Positions 23,078 through 36,200 of a DNA stretch of 64,000 nt are shown here, in pieces. Position numbers and translations under genes: made by a program. The stretch covers positions 1,860,001 through 1,924,000 of the forward strand of contig JBCAML010000002.1 in assembly GCA_038503075.1 (NCBI GenBank), read 5' to 3'. This DNA comes from Gyromitra esculenta (lineage: Eukaryota > Ascomycota > Pezizomycetes > Pezizales > Discinaceae). Each line of letters begins with the position of its first letter. The stretch's first letter is position 1. The notes under the pieces are model-generated. The model ran no database searches. It saw only the letters and a list, made by a program, of their open reading frames with translations, and was not told the origin of the DNA.

Positions 23078-24825
23078 ATGGATTCTCACAACTCCTTCAG
23101 TTCAGGGGCATCGTCTCCACCAACATTGATTGGTGATGGTATCAACATCAATACACATCCCCACCTAAATTCTAGGGCTTCTAATGAAAATCCTCAGTGG
23201 GAAAAAACTGGTTCGGGAGATCCGCTTACTTCAGAAATGGCCAACCCCTATCAAGGTGTAAGTCAAAAACTACCATGAACTTTTGAGAGGTTGAAGCCTC
23301 AACGAAATGATGCTCATTGTCATATAGCGCGAAGGTATTACAGGGGAACAAACAAACCTGGATACTTACTTCGTATGCCACCCTTATCATGAATTTTTCA
23401 AGGCTATAACTTGGACGAAGAGATATTTATTATGTCTATGTAGTCTGGGCCAATGGATCCAACAAAGCATTCAAAGTTGCCTTATTTCGTGAGACTGCAT
23501 GGGTCCATATTGCCTCAGATGGCGCTACCGATTCTGTTTGTCGCTGGATGGAGCGCAGCCATCACAGCCATCAGCAACTATGGCTATCCTCTCACTGTCG
23601 ATTCAGTACTGCTTACAGTGTTGGGTTTCGTCGTCGGTATGTCGCTGTCGTTCAGATCAGCAACGGCATATGAACGTTATATTGAGGGAAGGAAGTAAGT
23701 TTAAAGGCAAAAAATTACAATTTTATATATCTAGGTGGATGAGAAGCTAACGTAATAAATAACCAAAGACTCTGGCAGCAAATGATACTGCATTCTCGCA
23801 ACCTTGCACGTGTAATTTGGATCCATGTCAAGGAAAAAGAAGGGGAAGATGGAAAGGTAGAAGTACTTGCAAAAACGTATATATATCTCCCTCCTAATGC
23901 CTCCCTTCACGCTTATATCCCATTTGACTAATAAATATCATCTAGGACCGCCATAAATTTGATTCTTGCTTTTGCCATATCTGTCAAACATAAGCTCCGA
24001 TACGAGATAGAATATGACTATGAAGATCTCAAACCTCTCATCGAAGGCCTCAAAACCTACGCCAAAAGCGCGTACAGCGATGATATTCCTGCCTCCGCCC
24101 ACAACCATTTGGTTCGCAAAATGAAAACCTGGGGGGAGTGTCTCGGCATCTCTTTCCTCCAACCAAATCCAGCAAAATCCGTTAAGAATGCCAAGCGCCA
24201 AGGAAAACACCACGGAAACCTTCCATTCGAAATCATGACCTACATATCAGCGTACGTGGAGCAAGTCATCCCCAGTGCTGTTGCTCCTGCTTGTTGGCAG
24301 ACCCAAATTGCCTCAAGTCAGTTGGCGATGATGGACGCGTATGGCGGCTGCGAGCGCGTGCTACAGACACCTCTGCCACTAGCATACTCAATAGCTATAT
24401 CACAGATCACGTGGCTATATGTGCTCGTTTTGCCGTTTCAGCTGTATCCGAAATTGGGCTGGGTCACTGTCCCAGGGACTGTTGTCGCTGCATACATCAT
24501 CCTCGGTCTCGCCGCCATCGGCCAAGAGATTGAGAATCCTTTTGGTAGGGATGTGAATGATTTAGACTTGGACCGTTACTGCAATGCGTTGGAGATGGAT
24601 CTAAATGTTTTGACGAGCCAGCCACCACCGAAACCCGAAGAATGGATGAAGACTCCGGATAACCATCCATTGTGGCCCTACAATAGTGGATGGGATATTT
24701 GGGAGAAAAAGAGTGCTGCAGCTATAAGGACAGCACTATCGAACAAGGTGGATCGTCAGTCGGTGTGGTTGTCCAACAATCCAGATAGCTCGAAGAGGAC
24801 AGAGGAGATCGAGGGAGTTGTGTAG
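23078..24825 (+). CDS. Bestrophin-like (UPF0187) membrane protein (5 exons)
   Basis: Exons are 23078-23257, 23328-23372, 23444-23694, 23769-23876 and 23946-24825, joining to 487 residues; an in-frame ATG at 23039 would add 13. The second exon is only 45 bp and supplies the LDTYF that leads into SGPMDPTKHSKLPYF, the conserved entry of the fungal bestrophin-like family. Hydrophobic segments follow: one around LPILFVAGWSAAITAI, one around LLTVLGFVVGMSLSF, and a distal pair around YVLVLPFQLYPKL and VVAAYIILGLAAIGQEIENPFG. The motifs FRSATAYERYIEGRK, MILHSRNLARVIW and AINLILAFAISVKHKLRYE are typical. Bestrophins are chloride channels and related proteins act as anion channels; transport activity here is inferred from family. 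The fourth donor was taken at AAAAAC|GTATAT because the nearer AAAG|GTAG breaks the frame. Confidence 0.9.
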
Positions 24826-27800
24826 TTAAAATACGCGTGTGCTATCGGGTTTTTTGTGTTTTTTTTACGATGTCTCTTGCCAAGAATTTCTAGCTATGTA
24901 TCGTCTAGTTATTTACAATATAATTAATTTAAATTTATTCTTCTACATCACACGAGTGCAATTTAGAAGAAGAAAAACAAACTCTCGGTTAATGCTCTAC
25001 AAGGCGCGGAAACGTATTATTTGATACATTGCCTACAGGCGGAGAGGTGGGAAATGGCACAAAATAATGCATTAACAGAGCGTGTTGTGTGGAAATGCAT
25101 CACGATATTCATCTACTAATCCACTTACTGTACACTTTTCTCCCCCCAGAACGACATAACTATGCCTTTTACCATCGTTTTAGACTGACAGGGCGATTTC
25201 AGACGAGCTTACCGACGACTTCTCCTACTAGCACACCTCCTGTAATTTCCCCCTAAAACCTTCCCTACCCCAGCCCACTCTACGAGGTTGTTATCTACTC
25301 CGTCTAAAGAAATTTGCACGAGGACATACACACGATGTACGTTAACGCTAGCGCTACGATCGAAAATTAGGTACGGTTTGTGTTTTGGAACTCACATCTC
25401 CTAGTTGTTTATTTTGTAGATTTAAGTAACCCAAGGTCCCTGGGTAAGCACATTCAAATACCTTACGGCATGCCACATGGCTGGAAAATAATCTTGAGAG
25501 AGCATGTCTCTCGTGGTGTATTATCGATATAAGATAAGAGTTTTCTAAAATCTTTGTTGGACTAACGCGCACCTACCGACTATACATGTAACTATATATT
25601 CACTGGCCGAATTTATCAATCAGATCTGAAATACATGCCAGTTGCGTATATTGACTTCTACAATATCCAATAGGCGACAAGTAATGGAAATAAGACTTTA
25701 GGATCTATAGAGTTTATAACCGGTGATCTTGTACATTTGATATGTCTAACTTCTTATTAGTTTAGCGCATATCCTGCTATCCTCCCAAAGTTGCTGCTGG
25801 GGAGTAACAATCATGAACAATCACTCGAAAAACTACGTTAACTATTTGTAGGAAAAGTAGAGATTGAGAATTGATTGATTTGCTCGCTTAAGCTTTATAG
25901 ACTCAAACATATAGAGAAACACACGCACCCTAGTACATGAAAAACTCTTCAACTCCGGGACTCCCGTTATCATTCCCCAGGGCTACTACGACCTACCTCC
26001 GGTACCGGATTAGAAAGCCTTTTTCTAACACTATTATACATTTAATCAATCATTTCATTAAAGGAATTTAGCCGTTGTACGTATCGGCAGTCTGAAAGTG
26101 GTGGCGGTTAGTAGAGATTAACGAAGACTGGTATTCAATAATAATTCCCCTTCTTCGGCAGTAGTATCATGATTGCTGTTAGTTCTAGAATATATGCATT
26201 CTGGGGACTCTGTATCTAGTTGTCTTCTTAAGCGTAAATTTTCGAGTCTAGAGATATATTTTGAGGCTTGTTCGGAAAAGGTGTCGATTATACACCAACT
26301 ATCACAAGGCTTGCTTAAATTTCAACCTTGATCTCTCGCATACTCAAAAGCACCTCTCTATACTGTATATGGTAAGAACAAACGTTTCAAGTGTGATCTG
26401 ATATTTTTTTTGCTTGATTATGAAGGCTAGTTTTCCAATACCGATGGACTAGGCGAGATTCTTGGTCTCAATAGCCAGTGGCATCTGGTAACGGTCAGTA
26501 GATCGTTTTATGGATGTGAATGTATTCTATCTCTAAGATTTGGGGTAAGTAATTGTTTTAGACTTTCTTAGAACCAGAATACGAGCCTGTGTCTATGTGG
26601 TAGAAATTAAGAGCAATCACAAAAGACTGTCATGCTTTACCCTATTGCCACCGTTAGGGTCCCAGCGGCCTAGTAGGATGTAGTAATTGTAATCGCAGAT
26701 CTTCTCGAACACAGCTTACTCTTCTCATAATGATTCTCTCTAGCCAAATGTACTTTGTGGCAATGGCACATAGGGGCGAAATTAGAGTGTTAAACATGAG
26801 AGGATTTTCATTTCTATGAAGGGGGGATAGGAACAAGGCTCTAAGTCGTTAGAATTTTGTTACTTATCCCGGTATCTACCTCGAATAAGCTGATGCCTAC
26901 TCCTAGACGTAGAACGAAGATATTAGTTGTGTCGTGTAGAAATCCATGCTATATCATAACGACGTTTTCGTTGCCTCTTCTGCTAATTCAAGATATTCGT
27001 ACGTTCGAAGGATATTGGTTGCCCTTTTAGTTAGAAGTACATAGATATTCATACGCATCTAGAAGGCTGTTATTGAAGTGATCGTTCGTTCGTGCATCAT
27101 GGCTAAAGTTGTTTCGGAAGGCAAGAGAAATCTAGTGAAAGTAGGGTCAGAGGATTGGGGAGGGAGATATGGATGTCCACATAGTGGCCGTAGTAGAGAT
27201 CTAAAGTAACGGCAATATGGTGACGTTTAGATGGTTGATTCTTCCATAAGACCGCAGAGGTTGGAAATGGAAGGGGGGGGAGGATTGATCTCGTGAGACC
27301 GCAAAAAATTGTAACGCGTCACAAAGGATTATGAAAACCCTACACATTAACGATGGCGCCGTGGAGACGCACACAGTAGGCGGAATGTAGAAACTTGAAC
27401 ACTGTCCTGCGGTTGTTGTCGTAACGCTAACTATCATAAATTTGCACTCCCGGTGAGCTTTGGATGTAACGTGACAAATGGGTTAGCTAGTGGTGCTGGA
27501 AACACAACAGCAAAAAAGATCGGCGGTATTTGATTTGGTCTCGGTGCAAGGGGAAAGCTCATACTCTTGGCGATAGCATCTATGCGGTGTGGGACATGTG
27601 TTCTTTCAGGTACTATCAAGAAATAACGCTGAATGTTCTATTCTGAGGGCCTATGCATACCTACAGTGTCTGTTCAGAACGTAGCTTCGATAATAAAACA
27701 CGTTTAGATATGTTAATGCATATCAGTAATCACAAGTCAATTTTAGTCCAACAAAAAGCAATTTTTTCAAACACCACACCATAGCCCATTCCTCACCGAA

Positions 27801-29208
27801 AATTACGATTTACATGTACTCTACAAACGGCATCTTCCGAATGAATCTTGGCTCTACTGGTCCTATTCATAAATATAACACTGTTGGTTTCTAGTAGAAA
27901 ATATTGAAGGGATCTTGCAGATGCAAGCTTGGATAATCTTCTCAGCATCATCTTCTGCGCAAGGGCCTCATCCAACGCATCCTGCTGATTCAAGCAATAT
28001 GCATGGCACCTGCATACGTCTAGTGGTTTTCTGTTATTGCAGAACGAAATAAGCCACGAGGTTTGGCTATCCAACCTTGCCTTGAATATAGCAGCCAGGC
28101 CGAGCATCCACTGCGGCTGGTGGATCCCTATAAAATTAGTTGCTGATGCTGGAGATTTAGTCGTCTAAACGTAAAGCTTTAGCACCGGAAAACGTGGCTT
28201 CATCGCTGATACCACAAGCGATTGTGGGGCTTCTGTGTACTGTGAGTGACTCTTGTCCCTTAATAAGCTTCCGATCTGATGCACTATACTCTGATTCGCC
28301 TATAAACGAGTGAAAGTGGAATGGGCCATCTGCTCAACCATTGGAGTAAGTTTAAATCCCAGAAATTCATAATCCCGCAGCTGACGATAACAAAAAAAAT
28401 GTGCTCTTTGTTTTCAATAGTCTATGACGGCTGCAGAGCTTTAAGACATGCACCGTGACACTAAATGACTGATGCGATGGACGCAACTCCACCAGCACAC
28501 AGGTCCCGAAGGTGAAAGATTCGCATGGGAAGCTGATTCACGACGGAGCTACGGCCGTGTCTCTCACTCGATCAGGAAATCTCAATAACGTCATGTCTTC
28601 TTCTGGGGTTAATTAACTCAAAATCACGGCTCACTAGTTTGGATCGATCGTCATTAGCGCAATCTTGTAAGGTTAAGTTTAAGTTGGGTACATGTAGAAG
28701 CAAAAATGAATATGCATGCACGATCAAATCCCATTGGGGATATAGACCCAGCGATCAGCGGCTTCTAGCCTAGTGGAGCAAGTCTGAAAACAGAGCGGAA
28801 AATTAAACCTTTCTCTGGGGTTAGGTGCTAGAGCATCATAAACAGTAAATCGCATGATTGGGACTAGTGGATTGAGTGAGTTTAAAGTTTGTAAAATTAA
28901 AACAATAGGTCTTGGGTGGTGTTGCGGCTCAGGCGGGCATATGCCTGTGTGTATACTCTATGCAGTCAACGCAAGTATATGTAGCACATATTCCGGATAG
29001 CTGGATTACTTTGTCTCTGTTGGCCGTGGAGTTATCGTTCCTCCATTTATTTGAGATATTAATTGCTGTTCACCCAAGAACCGCGAACTGTTCTTGGAGA
29101 GTACCGTGTTACTTGGTGGGATTCATTGTGCCACTACTCTATAGAGGGAGTAAATGCTAGCACTAAGGCGGTTTAAACTAGTTGCTTTTCTTGCTTTTTA
29201 CTTATGTA

Positions 29209-29341
29209 CTTGTGCTCTAGCATAGGTACCTAAAAGCAAGGGTAAGACTTTGACCAACCATATTTTGAAGTGCTGCTGCGGGACGAATTAAAAAACGTTG
29301 CCACCAAAAGGCATTTTCAGGTACTTATGCTAGAGCACGAG
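29209..29341. mobile_element. 133-bp TA-flanked MITE, copy 2
   Basis: Same length and ends as the element at 13016-13148, again flanked by TA (29207-29208 and 29342-29343). The two copies differ at about ten positions, mainly transitions clustered toward the ends, while the central 59 bases or so (starting ATTTTGAAGTGCTGCTGC) are identical. Confidence 0.8.
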
Positions 29342-30537
29342 TAAATCCTTTCTAGCATCAGAACGAATTTCATCAAATAATACGGCAGATGTTGTCTTCC
29401 CCGCAAAAGCTCCGGCCCTCCTGAGTTAGTCCGAAAGCGTCGATCGCACTTCTCGCTAGGACGGGTTAAGATGAATTCCAAATCATCACGTTAGCGCTGT
29501 TTCTCTGGCCCCATTTCTGTCTCGGAGGCAGTACTTTTATGAGACCAAGCTTTGCGGCTAACGTCGTGTCTTAGATTAGCGTTGGCTGTAAAGTTCGAGA
29601 AGTGTGCGGGATCTTGGTGTTCTGCTAGCCTCCGGCGATGTGGTTCAAATCTCAGGAACTAGCGCATCCTAGATTTTAGAAAACTCGATCTCGCGGGACA
29701 CAGGGAAAAGCAAGGCTGATTGATCATCTGGCATCCGAGAACAGAAGCGCACCCAGTCGAGAGGCTCCCAGACTTTTAGCGCACTGCTTATGTAGCTTGC
29801 CAGCCGTTCTCCCACGTCCATGTAGGGATTGTTGTTCCCAGGCACATAGCCTACTTCAAGCGAGGTTTCGTTTCGCTATTGTTTTTGGAAGGTTACTGTG
29901 TTCATGCAAGGGAAGCCTTACGCCACGGCTCCTAAAGACAATTGGCTTGTGTGCCGGTATGTGTAAGATGCCCCATTCTGAGGAAGGGGTATTTCGATTC
30001 TCCAGGTCAAGTTCTATATTTGCATGGTGCTGTCCGGTGTGAAAGCGCTAGGTATTTGACATCGTAGGCTGTGCAAATGAGTGTGGCTTCCGAGTGACAC
30101 TAAAAAAACACATGTGCGCACGGCCCAATGATCTACACAATGCTTGACCAGGAATTCCAAATGCCGAGCAGAATTCTCGTTGGCTCGCTTCAGACTCAAT
30201 CCCTGTCAGAAATAAGGTGTACTGGATCCGTATGTACCCACCTCCACGTAATTACCTACATGTACTTCGCTCTGCTCTCGAATCTAGCAATGCATGCATA
30301 TGTTAGCGTGCTCATGGCCAAATACCCCTGAAGATTCGATGTTGCGGAGATTAATCAGGAACTGAAGGAAAATGTTTATTTTGTTATTTTGAGCCATGTA
30401 TGCTGTCATCATCACAGAGCCGGGTGTGGAAGAGCGATTGTGTTCTGCCGACACAATAACTAGTTTTGGTGCAAGCAGACTAAGCCTGCGCTTGGGGGTC
30501 GCATTTAGAAGTCTCGTGGACAGTGATAGAGCTTGTC

Positions 30538-30640
30538 TATATAATCCACCCATTCCTTCTTTCTACACCTTCTCTTCGCTCTTCATCCTCACCATCCACA
30601 TCATCGTTCTCACTTCTTATCTCCTCTCTGCCTTTATATA
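30538..30640 (+). promoter_or_regulatory. Two TATA-like boxes of the ferritin-like gene
   Basis: TATATAA at 30538-30544 and TATATA at 30635-30640 lie about 190 and 95 bp upstream of the ATG at 30734. The leader between them and the start is rich in CT and TC, typical of expressed fungal genes. Which box is used cannot be told. Confidence 0.4.
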
Positions 30641-30733
30641 CTATCGAGATTTGTCTATTCACCTTACATAATCTTCTATTATCATCACCATTGAATCTCT
30701 ATCTATCTTCTTCGTCATCAAATCTCACTCATA

Positions 30734-31850
30734 ATGAAGTTCTCTACTGGATTAATTGCGAGCATCGCTACTATTGGTTTCAAGGTGGCTTCTGGGGCCC
30801 CACTGGCCGCTAGAGCAGCTCCTGTTGTTAATGATGGTAAGATTTACTGCTGCTCTCACCTCTGTTACTTTTTGTGGTCATCATTCTAACCATCGTGTCT
30901 GCTCTAGGTATTATCCTCAACTAGTTTGTCTCACCTGTTTCTTCTTGACTTGCTTTGTTTTTGTAGCTTTGATATTGATTCAATTATAGTGCTCTCACTC
31001 TCGAACATCTCGAGAATGCATTTTACTCCCAAGGGCTTCAAAAGTTTGGCAAGAAAGATTTCCTCGCCGCAGGTTTCTCGGAAGAGTTCTATGAAAACAT
31101 AGTCATCATCAGCAGTGATGAAGCTACTCATGTCGATTTCCTCCAGAAGGGCCTTATCGCTGCTGGGGCCGTGCCGGTAAAGCCCTGTAGCTACTCTTTC
31201 CCTGGTGACACTGTTGGGGACTTTGTGACCGTGAGTGGTGTCTTAGAGGGTGTTGGTGTTACCGCCTATCTTGGTATGTCCCTCCTAGCAATCAATAGAG
31301 AGTAAAATTTGGCGACTAATCTGGAAAAACTATAGGTGCTGCCGCTAGCATCATGGAGAAGGCTTATCTTACTGCTGCTGGTTCTATCCTTACCGTTGAG
31401 GCTCGTCATTCGTCTTATATTCGCGCTGCCAACAAGCAAGCACCGTTCGCTCAACCTTTCGATACCCCTCTCACATTCAACGAGGTCTTCTCTCTCGCTG
31501 TTCAGTTCATTGTCGAATGCCCTTCGGACAACCCGCCTCTTCCCTTCAAGGCTTTCCCTGTCTTGTCTTTGATCCCTGCCGAGGGTGAACCCGAGATTAA
31601 GTCTGGGAGCACTATCAAATTGTCTACCAAGGCTACCAATATCTCCAGCTACGAATGCATATATGCTGCTTTCATAACGGTCACGGGGCCTATCTTTGTT
31701 GATGTAAAGAACTATGATGGCTGTATTGAGGTCGTCGTCCCCGAGGGTGTCAATGGACAGAGCTATGTCGTCCTTACCAGCTCCAACACTGAAGTTACCG
31801 ACGACAATACAATTTCCGGCCCGGCTATCGTTGAGATCACCAACTTTTAA
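30734..31850 (+). CDS. Secreted ferritin-like domain protein (4 exons, one of 16 bp)
   Basis: Exons are 30734-30836, 30908-30923, 30990-31273 and 31336-31850, joining to 305 residues. The N-terminus is a signal peptide (MKFSTGLIASIATIGFKVASG). The 16-bp second exon supplies GIILN, so the joined protein reads NDGIILNYALTLEHLENAFY, the classic first helix of fungal ferritin-like (Rds1-type) proteins. A second helix has SSDEATHVDFLQKGL. The acidic and His residues of the EHLE and DEATH pairs are positions that would bind a di-metal centre. The C-terminal third is beta-rich (TGPIFVDVKNYDG) and ends TNF. Members of this family are secreted or cell-surface proteins, some starvation- or stress-induced; an actual enzymatic role is unknown. 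Length is in the normal range (about 290-320). Confidence 0.88.
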
Positions 31851-32767
31851 GCAATACTGCTATTGTTTCTAGAAATCTGAGGTTTCTGATTCTTCTTTTC
31901 TTAAGTTCTCATATATGTGTTTATTGGCATGGCTTGGCGTTCCCCCCTCCCTCTTTCATGGCCCCAGAGCTGTTTTCATGGATTGGGGTTTCAATAGTAT
32001 TTTCTTTTGCTTTTTGCTCTTTGGTTGTCAATGGATGCGTGGGTGGGATAAGAATAGGATCTAATATTGGCAATATGAGGATATCAAAATGTCTGATGAT
32101 GGGAGGTTAACAGAAAATATAAATATTTCTCTCTCTCGTGAAATACCGAAGTACATGTGCATCTCAGTATAAGTTGGTGATAAGCAGTTGGTTCTTGCGA
32201 GCGAAAATTTGTGATTCTAGGCAATCTCACTGCCATTTATGTTTTGATTCAGATAAACGCAAGCGAAATGACGGGAAATGCACCCGCAGTTTAACTTTTC
32301 CTAATGTCAGGGGTACTATCGCATCCATTGGGCTTTTCATCCCTTACTTAATGCTAGACGAGCAGGAAATGAACCAATGAAGCTTGTACTTCATACAGGT
32401 AACTCTAAAAGTAATTTCTTCTTAGGATTGACAATAACGAGTATGCAATTTCAAGTCAACTAGAATCTAAATACTTGGCACTACATGTAGTGTTGAAGTA
32501 TGGAATTTGGAGACCGAGGTAAGCTTTCTCACGGCGCAGTGTCTCCACCACTTGCCACTCTGATCCTAGTGATTAGATATGCCAGCAGCAGGGAGTTGTG
32601 TATGTACGACAGAGGCGCTTTGGGCGAGCGAGCGAAGTTTTATCTGTAGACAAGCACCAACGTAAAGAAATAAAATACAGAATAGCCACACCTATGAAGA
32701 TAAATATCACGCATCCTGGTATCTACATAAAACAATCAAGGACTACATTTCCCATCCGTAAGTCTCC
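31851..32767. other. Intergenic between convergent genes
   Basis: About 0.9 kb holding the 3' ends of the ferritin-like gene (+) and the small membrane protein gene (-). Short open frames only; nothing else seen. Confidence 0.6.
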
Positions 32768-33262
32768 TCATTTCCCCTTCCCCTCAGCCTGTGCCCAAAC
32801 CGACATCGCTGCAATACTCAACACACTCCCTGCCCCCGCTCCCCCCACTGCAGCTCTCCAAGCTGCAACACCAGCAGACCTCCCGAAAACCACCCCGCCC
32901 ACTGCGCCACCCAGCATCCCCGCCGCACTCCACTCATCCGTTCTATTTTGGCCCCGATTCTCCAAAAGTCTCCACGAGCGGTCCTTCCATTCGATTTCTT
33001 CGCGTCCATACATTCTACCAGCCAACGCAAGCATATTGATCCCACTCGACACAAGCACCCCCGTCGACGACGCCCTCAACAGCACCCCCGGCAGGGTACT
33101 CTTGGCGCGCGTAGAGGCCGAAAACGCGAATTTACCCCCACCATATATCACCCCGAGGAGGGAGCCAACGGTAATGGCGCGGTGGAGGACGTGAGTTGTG
33201 AGTAGGAGGTGAGCGAGAGGCTGGTCCTCTGCGTATTCGGGGTGTTCGAAAAGACGGTTCAT
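32768..33262 (-). CDS. Small glycine-rich membrane protein of unknown function
   Basis: An intronless frame of 164 residues from the ATG at 33262 to a TGA at 32768. It has four likely membrane-spanning or amphipathic stretches: AITVGSLLGVIYGGG (about 30-45), LPGVLLRASSTGVLVSSGINML (57-80), AAGMLGGAVGGVVFG (113-128) and AAVGGAGAGSVLSIAAMSVW (137-157). The N-terminus reads EDQPLAHLLLTTHVLHRA. The Gly/Ala-rich four-helix layout recalls small mitochondrial inner-membrane proteins of the Tim17/complex I accessory type and a fungal family of about 150 residues with no known function. The reading frame is GC-rich against AT-rich surroundings, which supports real coding. No catalytic motif is visible; a mitochondrial location is only a guess. 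Confidence 0.7.
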   Translation of the reverse strand: MNRLFEHPEYAEDQPLAHLLLTTHVLHRAITVGSLLGVIYGGGKFAFSASTRAKSTLPGVLLRASSTGVLVSSGINMLALAGRMYGREEIEWKDRSWRLLENRGQNRTDEWSAAGMLGGAVGGVVFGRSAGVAAWRAAVGGAGAGSVLSIAAMSVWAQAEGKGK

Positions 33263-36200
33263 TGTTGAGGTGCGGTACTGGGAGATAGATTGTGTTTTTT
33301 TTGCTAATGAGGGGTGAGGGAGGGAGGGAGGGAGGGGGCATTAACTGGTATATCGGGGATTAGAAGGTCGGTGAGATTGTCGCTCCGAGATTCATGTGGC
33401 CTGCTATTTTTGGTTTAGTGACTCGTGTAATTGGACCGCGCGGTTAATGCCGATTCACGGGATATCACTCGGACGAAGTGGGAGTTCTTGCGGTGTAAAG
33501 TCTGGTTTTGGGTGCTGGGAGAATGATCTTTGTTGTGTTTATAAGTATTGCTAGAATTCATTCGAGAGTTTGGAGTGCATGGGGAGTGGTTTGCTTGGTG
33601 TGGTAGCTAGGCAATTTAATAATATTATTTCGTCTAACGAGTTAGAATCAATTACTACTGGCACTAGATTACCGCGCTTTGATCATTCTCTCGGTTCATT
33701 ATTAGTAACTTTATTGAGAAAAGATATATTACCAGACCTTTTTACTCTTATTCGTGTAATTTAGATCATAAATGATCACTCGGTATTGTTGTTTTTATCT
33801 ATTAGACACTATACACATGCCGCACTGACTTCCACTTAGCTCAGAAGGATCTAGTTAGCCATGTAGCTTTGTAAACTCGCAATCAACAAGTAGACTTTTA
33901 GGTTTGCTGTCCTGAAAAACTCGACTTCCCTTCTAGAAATGCCAGTATACTATTCTGTAGTGCTAGAGCCATAGTTCGGAGGGGTTTATACCATACTGAT
34001 TCTAGAATGTATACTAGACCGCGCGGTCACGCAGAATGGTTTTATCGTAGTTAGGGTTTAGTCTCGATTTACTTGTCTCTTGAGCTCTGAAATCCAACTA
34101 GATAGTCCGATCTCGCTGAAGATACTATTCGAGCCATAGCTTTAGAGAAATCATTCAGTACAACTTGTCATATTTTTTGGGGGTTTGCCCATGTTTACAG
34201 AGACTAGTGTGCAGGTATTCTCATTTAATTCACTCAATATCACTCGATATATTGTGTTTTTTGGATGGTATTTTTTTTCTAGCTAAGCGATTTTGCCATG
34301 GGACGAAGTGGCTGCACCACTATCACGAAAAAACACTTCGTCACAGTTATTTTAGCGAGTGGGGGTCTTTGCGATTAGAACCTGATATGAAGGTTAAAGA
34401 GAGTGGCTTGGTTACTCGTTTGCTAGCTACAGATACTCTTTGCGGGGCCCAGGCTGACATTTATGAAATGGAGCAAGCGTTTTACTACGGTAAAAAGCTC
34501 TAAGATTATCGATAGCGATATCAAATAATTTACTTGGTTTGGGAAAACACTAAGCTAGAACTTTCGGCTACATGTGGCTGATCTTATAGGTGATCTTGCA
34601 ATCTGGTAAGGAAGCAGGAAGACGATGTGTATAGCTATAGCAGCTCGGAAGTGACTGAGACTTTTTGCGAGAATAACGACGAAAGTGAGATAAAAAAAAT
34701 AAAAACAAAATATTGTTACCCTGGTGCAGATATAACTACATACGTACGTCCAGCTACTCACAATCTTGGCATTGATACAAGATATCCTACAACTATCCTA
34801 TGTATTCTCCGAGGTTCCTACTCTAGTCCCAAAGCCTCTGATTCAAGACCTTGAGGCGATGGTTCAACATGAGTATATTTCCACGCCCTCGGCCAGATGG
34901 GAAAACGAGATATGTTTTAGTTGCATACATAGATGGCCTCACATAATATTGATGTAACATGCCCCATATCATGGGGTGCGAAGAGCAATTGCAGTATTCG
35001 GTATTCGTCCAGCGCATTGGTACAACATGTACAGAGGGACGTCACGTCTCTCTAGGCGGCTTCAATTGGCATTCACCGCAGGACCGAAAACAGTGTAGCT
35101 TTGTTGATTTAGGCTTCGGTTGAATCGGACTCGACAACTGGTTGAAATTGCCCAAATGAGTGAAACGGTAAGTGTCATCTTATTGTGTATGTACAGTGAG
35201 ACGTGATACGCAATGGTGGCTGACCTGCAAATAGCTATTGACTGAATCCGATGATCTAGAGTACGTATGAGAAACTCGTACGATACTTTATTATCAGTTG
35301 GGCTAAGAATGCTAGAGAAAACCTGGAATATACTTCTAGATGTTCTGGTGGGTATATGTGATACTCGTATATATGCTATCTAACGTCTTCGTTGCTCGTT
35401 ATCGCCTCGCTTATGCTTTTTAGTTTAGAAGCTTAGCTTCGGGAATTAGGCTAAGCAATTCCTAGGTGAGACAAGCAATTTTGTTAGTCCGAGTCATTGA
35501 GAAGATAAGTTCTGAAAGCCTGGAGTAGGGTGAGTTTCTTGAAACCCTGGCAAAGAACCTTTATTTTGGATGGGGTAAAAAAACAAAGGGACGTAGATTC
35601 TAAGAGCGTGGTTATTTGTGTACTTTGATGTGAAATGCAGCTGTTTAGGCACTGGAGATAAGGGAAGGTGGGTACATGGAGCTACTGAAGACTTGCTTCT
35701 CGCAACATAGGGGTGGTACTGGAATAGTTACACATGCAGCTTATCCACAGCCCAAGTCTAGAAAAACGCGTGTTACTCGAAGCAGCATGATCTCTATTGT
35801 GTGTACAAACCCCGTATACGTAGCGGAAGCCAAAATCGGGTTGCGGAGCTAAGCTACATCGCAATTATTTACCGGGTTGGCATGCGTTATTTGATCTCAC
35901 CAAAAGCGGCTAGGAGGAACGTTTCTCCGAGACATTCTTGTCTGGTAGTGTGAAAGATAACTGTCGCGTGTAATAAAATATAACGCATCCACATCACTGT
36001 CTTGTTGTTTATCTTGCTAACGTAGGACGTATGCTTATCTTCGTACCTATTAACTATTTGGGGTCAAAAAGCTTAGGGGAACCAACTGTCAAAGTATTTG
36101 AGTGGACCTATAGAGGTTATATAGTAATCCCGCACTAGGTTAACTACATATGTTTACAGAGGACAAAAGCGCCACAGGTAAACAAAGAGAAGCGAGAACG

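Larger units (their letters stand above)
24826..30733. other. Very long gene-poor AT-rich region
   Basis: About 5.9 kb between two plus-strand genes. Apart from the second 133-bp MITE (29209-29341) and the promoter of the ferritin-like gene at the right end, I see only stop-rich DNA. One open frame on the minus strand (27793-28107, 104 codons, with ALDEALAQKMMLRRL) has somewhat protein-like composition, but no partner exon or family. Confidence 0.5.

Noticed and set aside
32598..33194. 198-codon plus-strand Pro/Ala-rich frame
   Set aside because: Antisense to the GC-rich small membrane protein gene; its composition is that expected of a shadow.
34165..34503. 112-codon plus-strand frame
   Set aside because: Cys- and His-rich but without a pattern, in AT-rich DNA with no promoter or partner exon.
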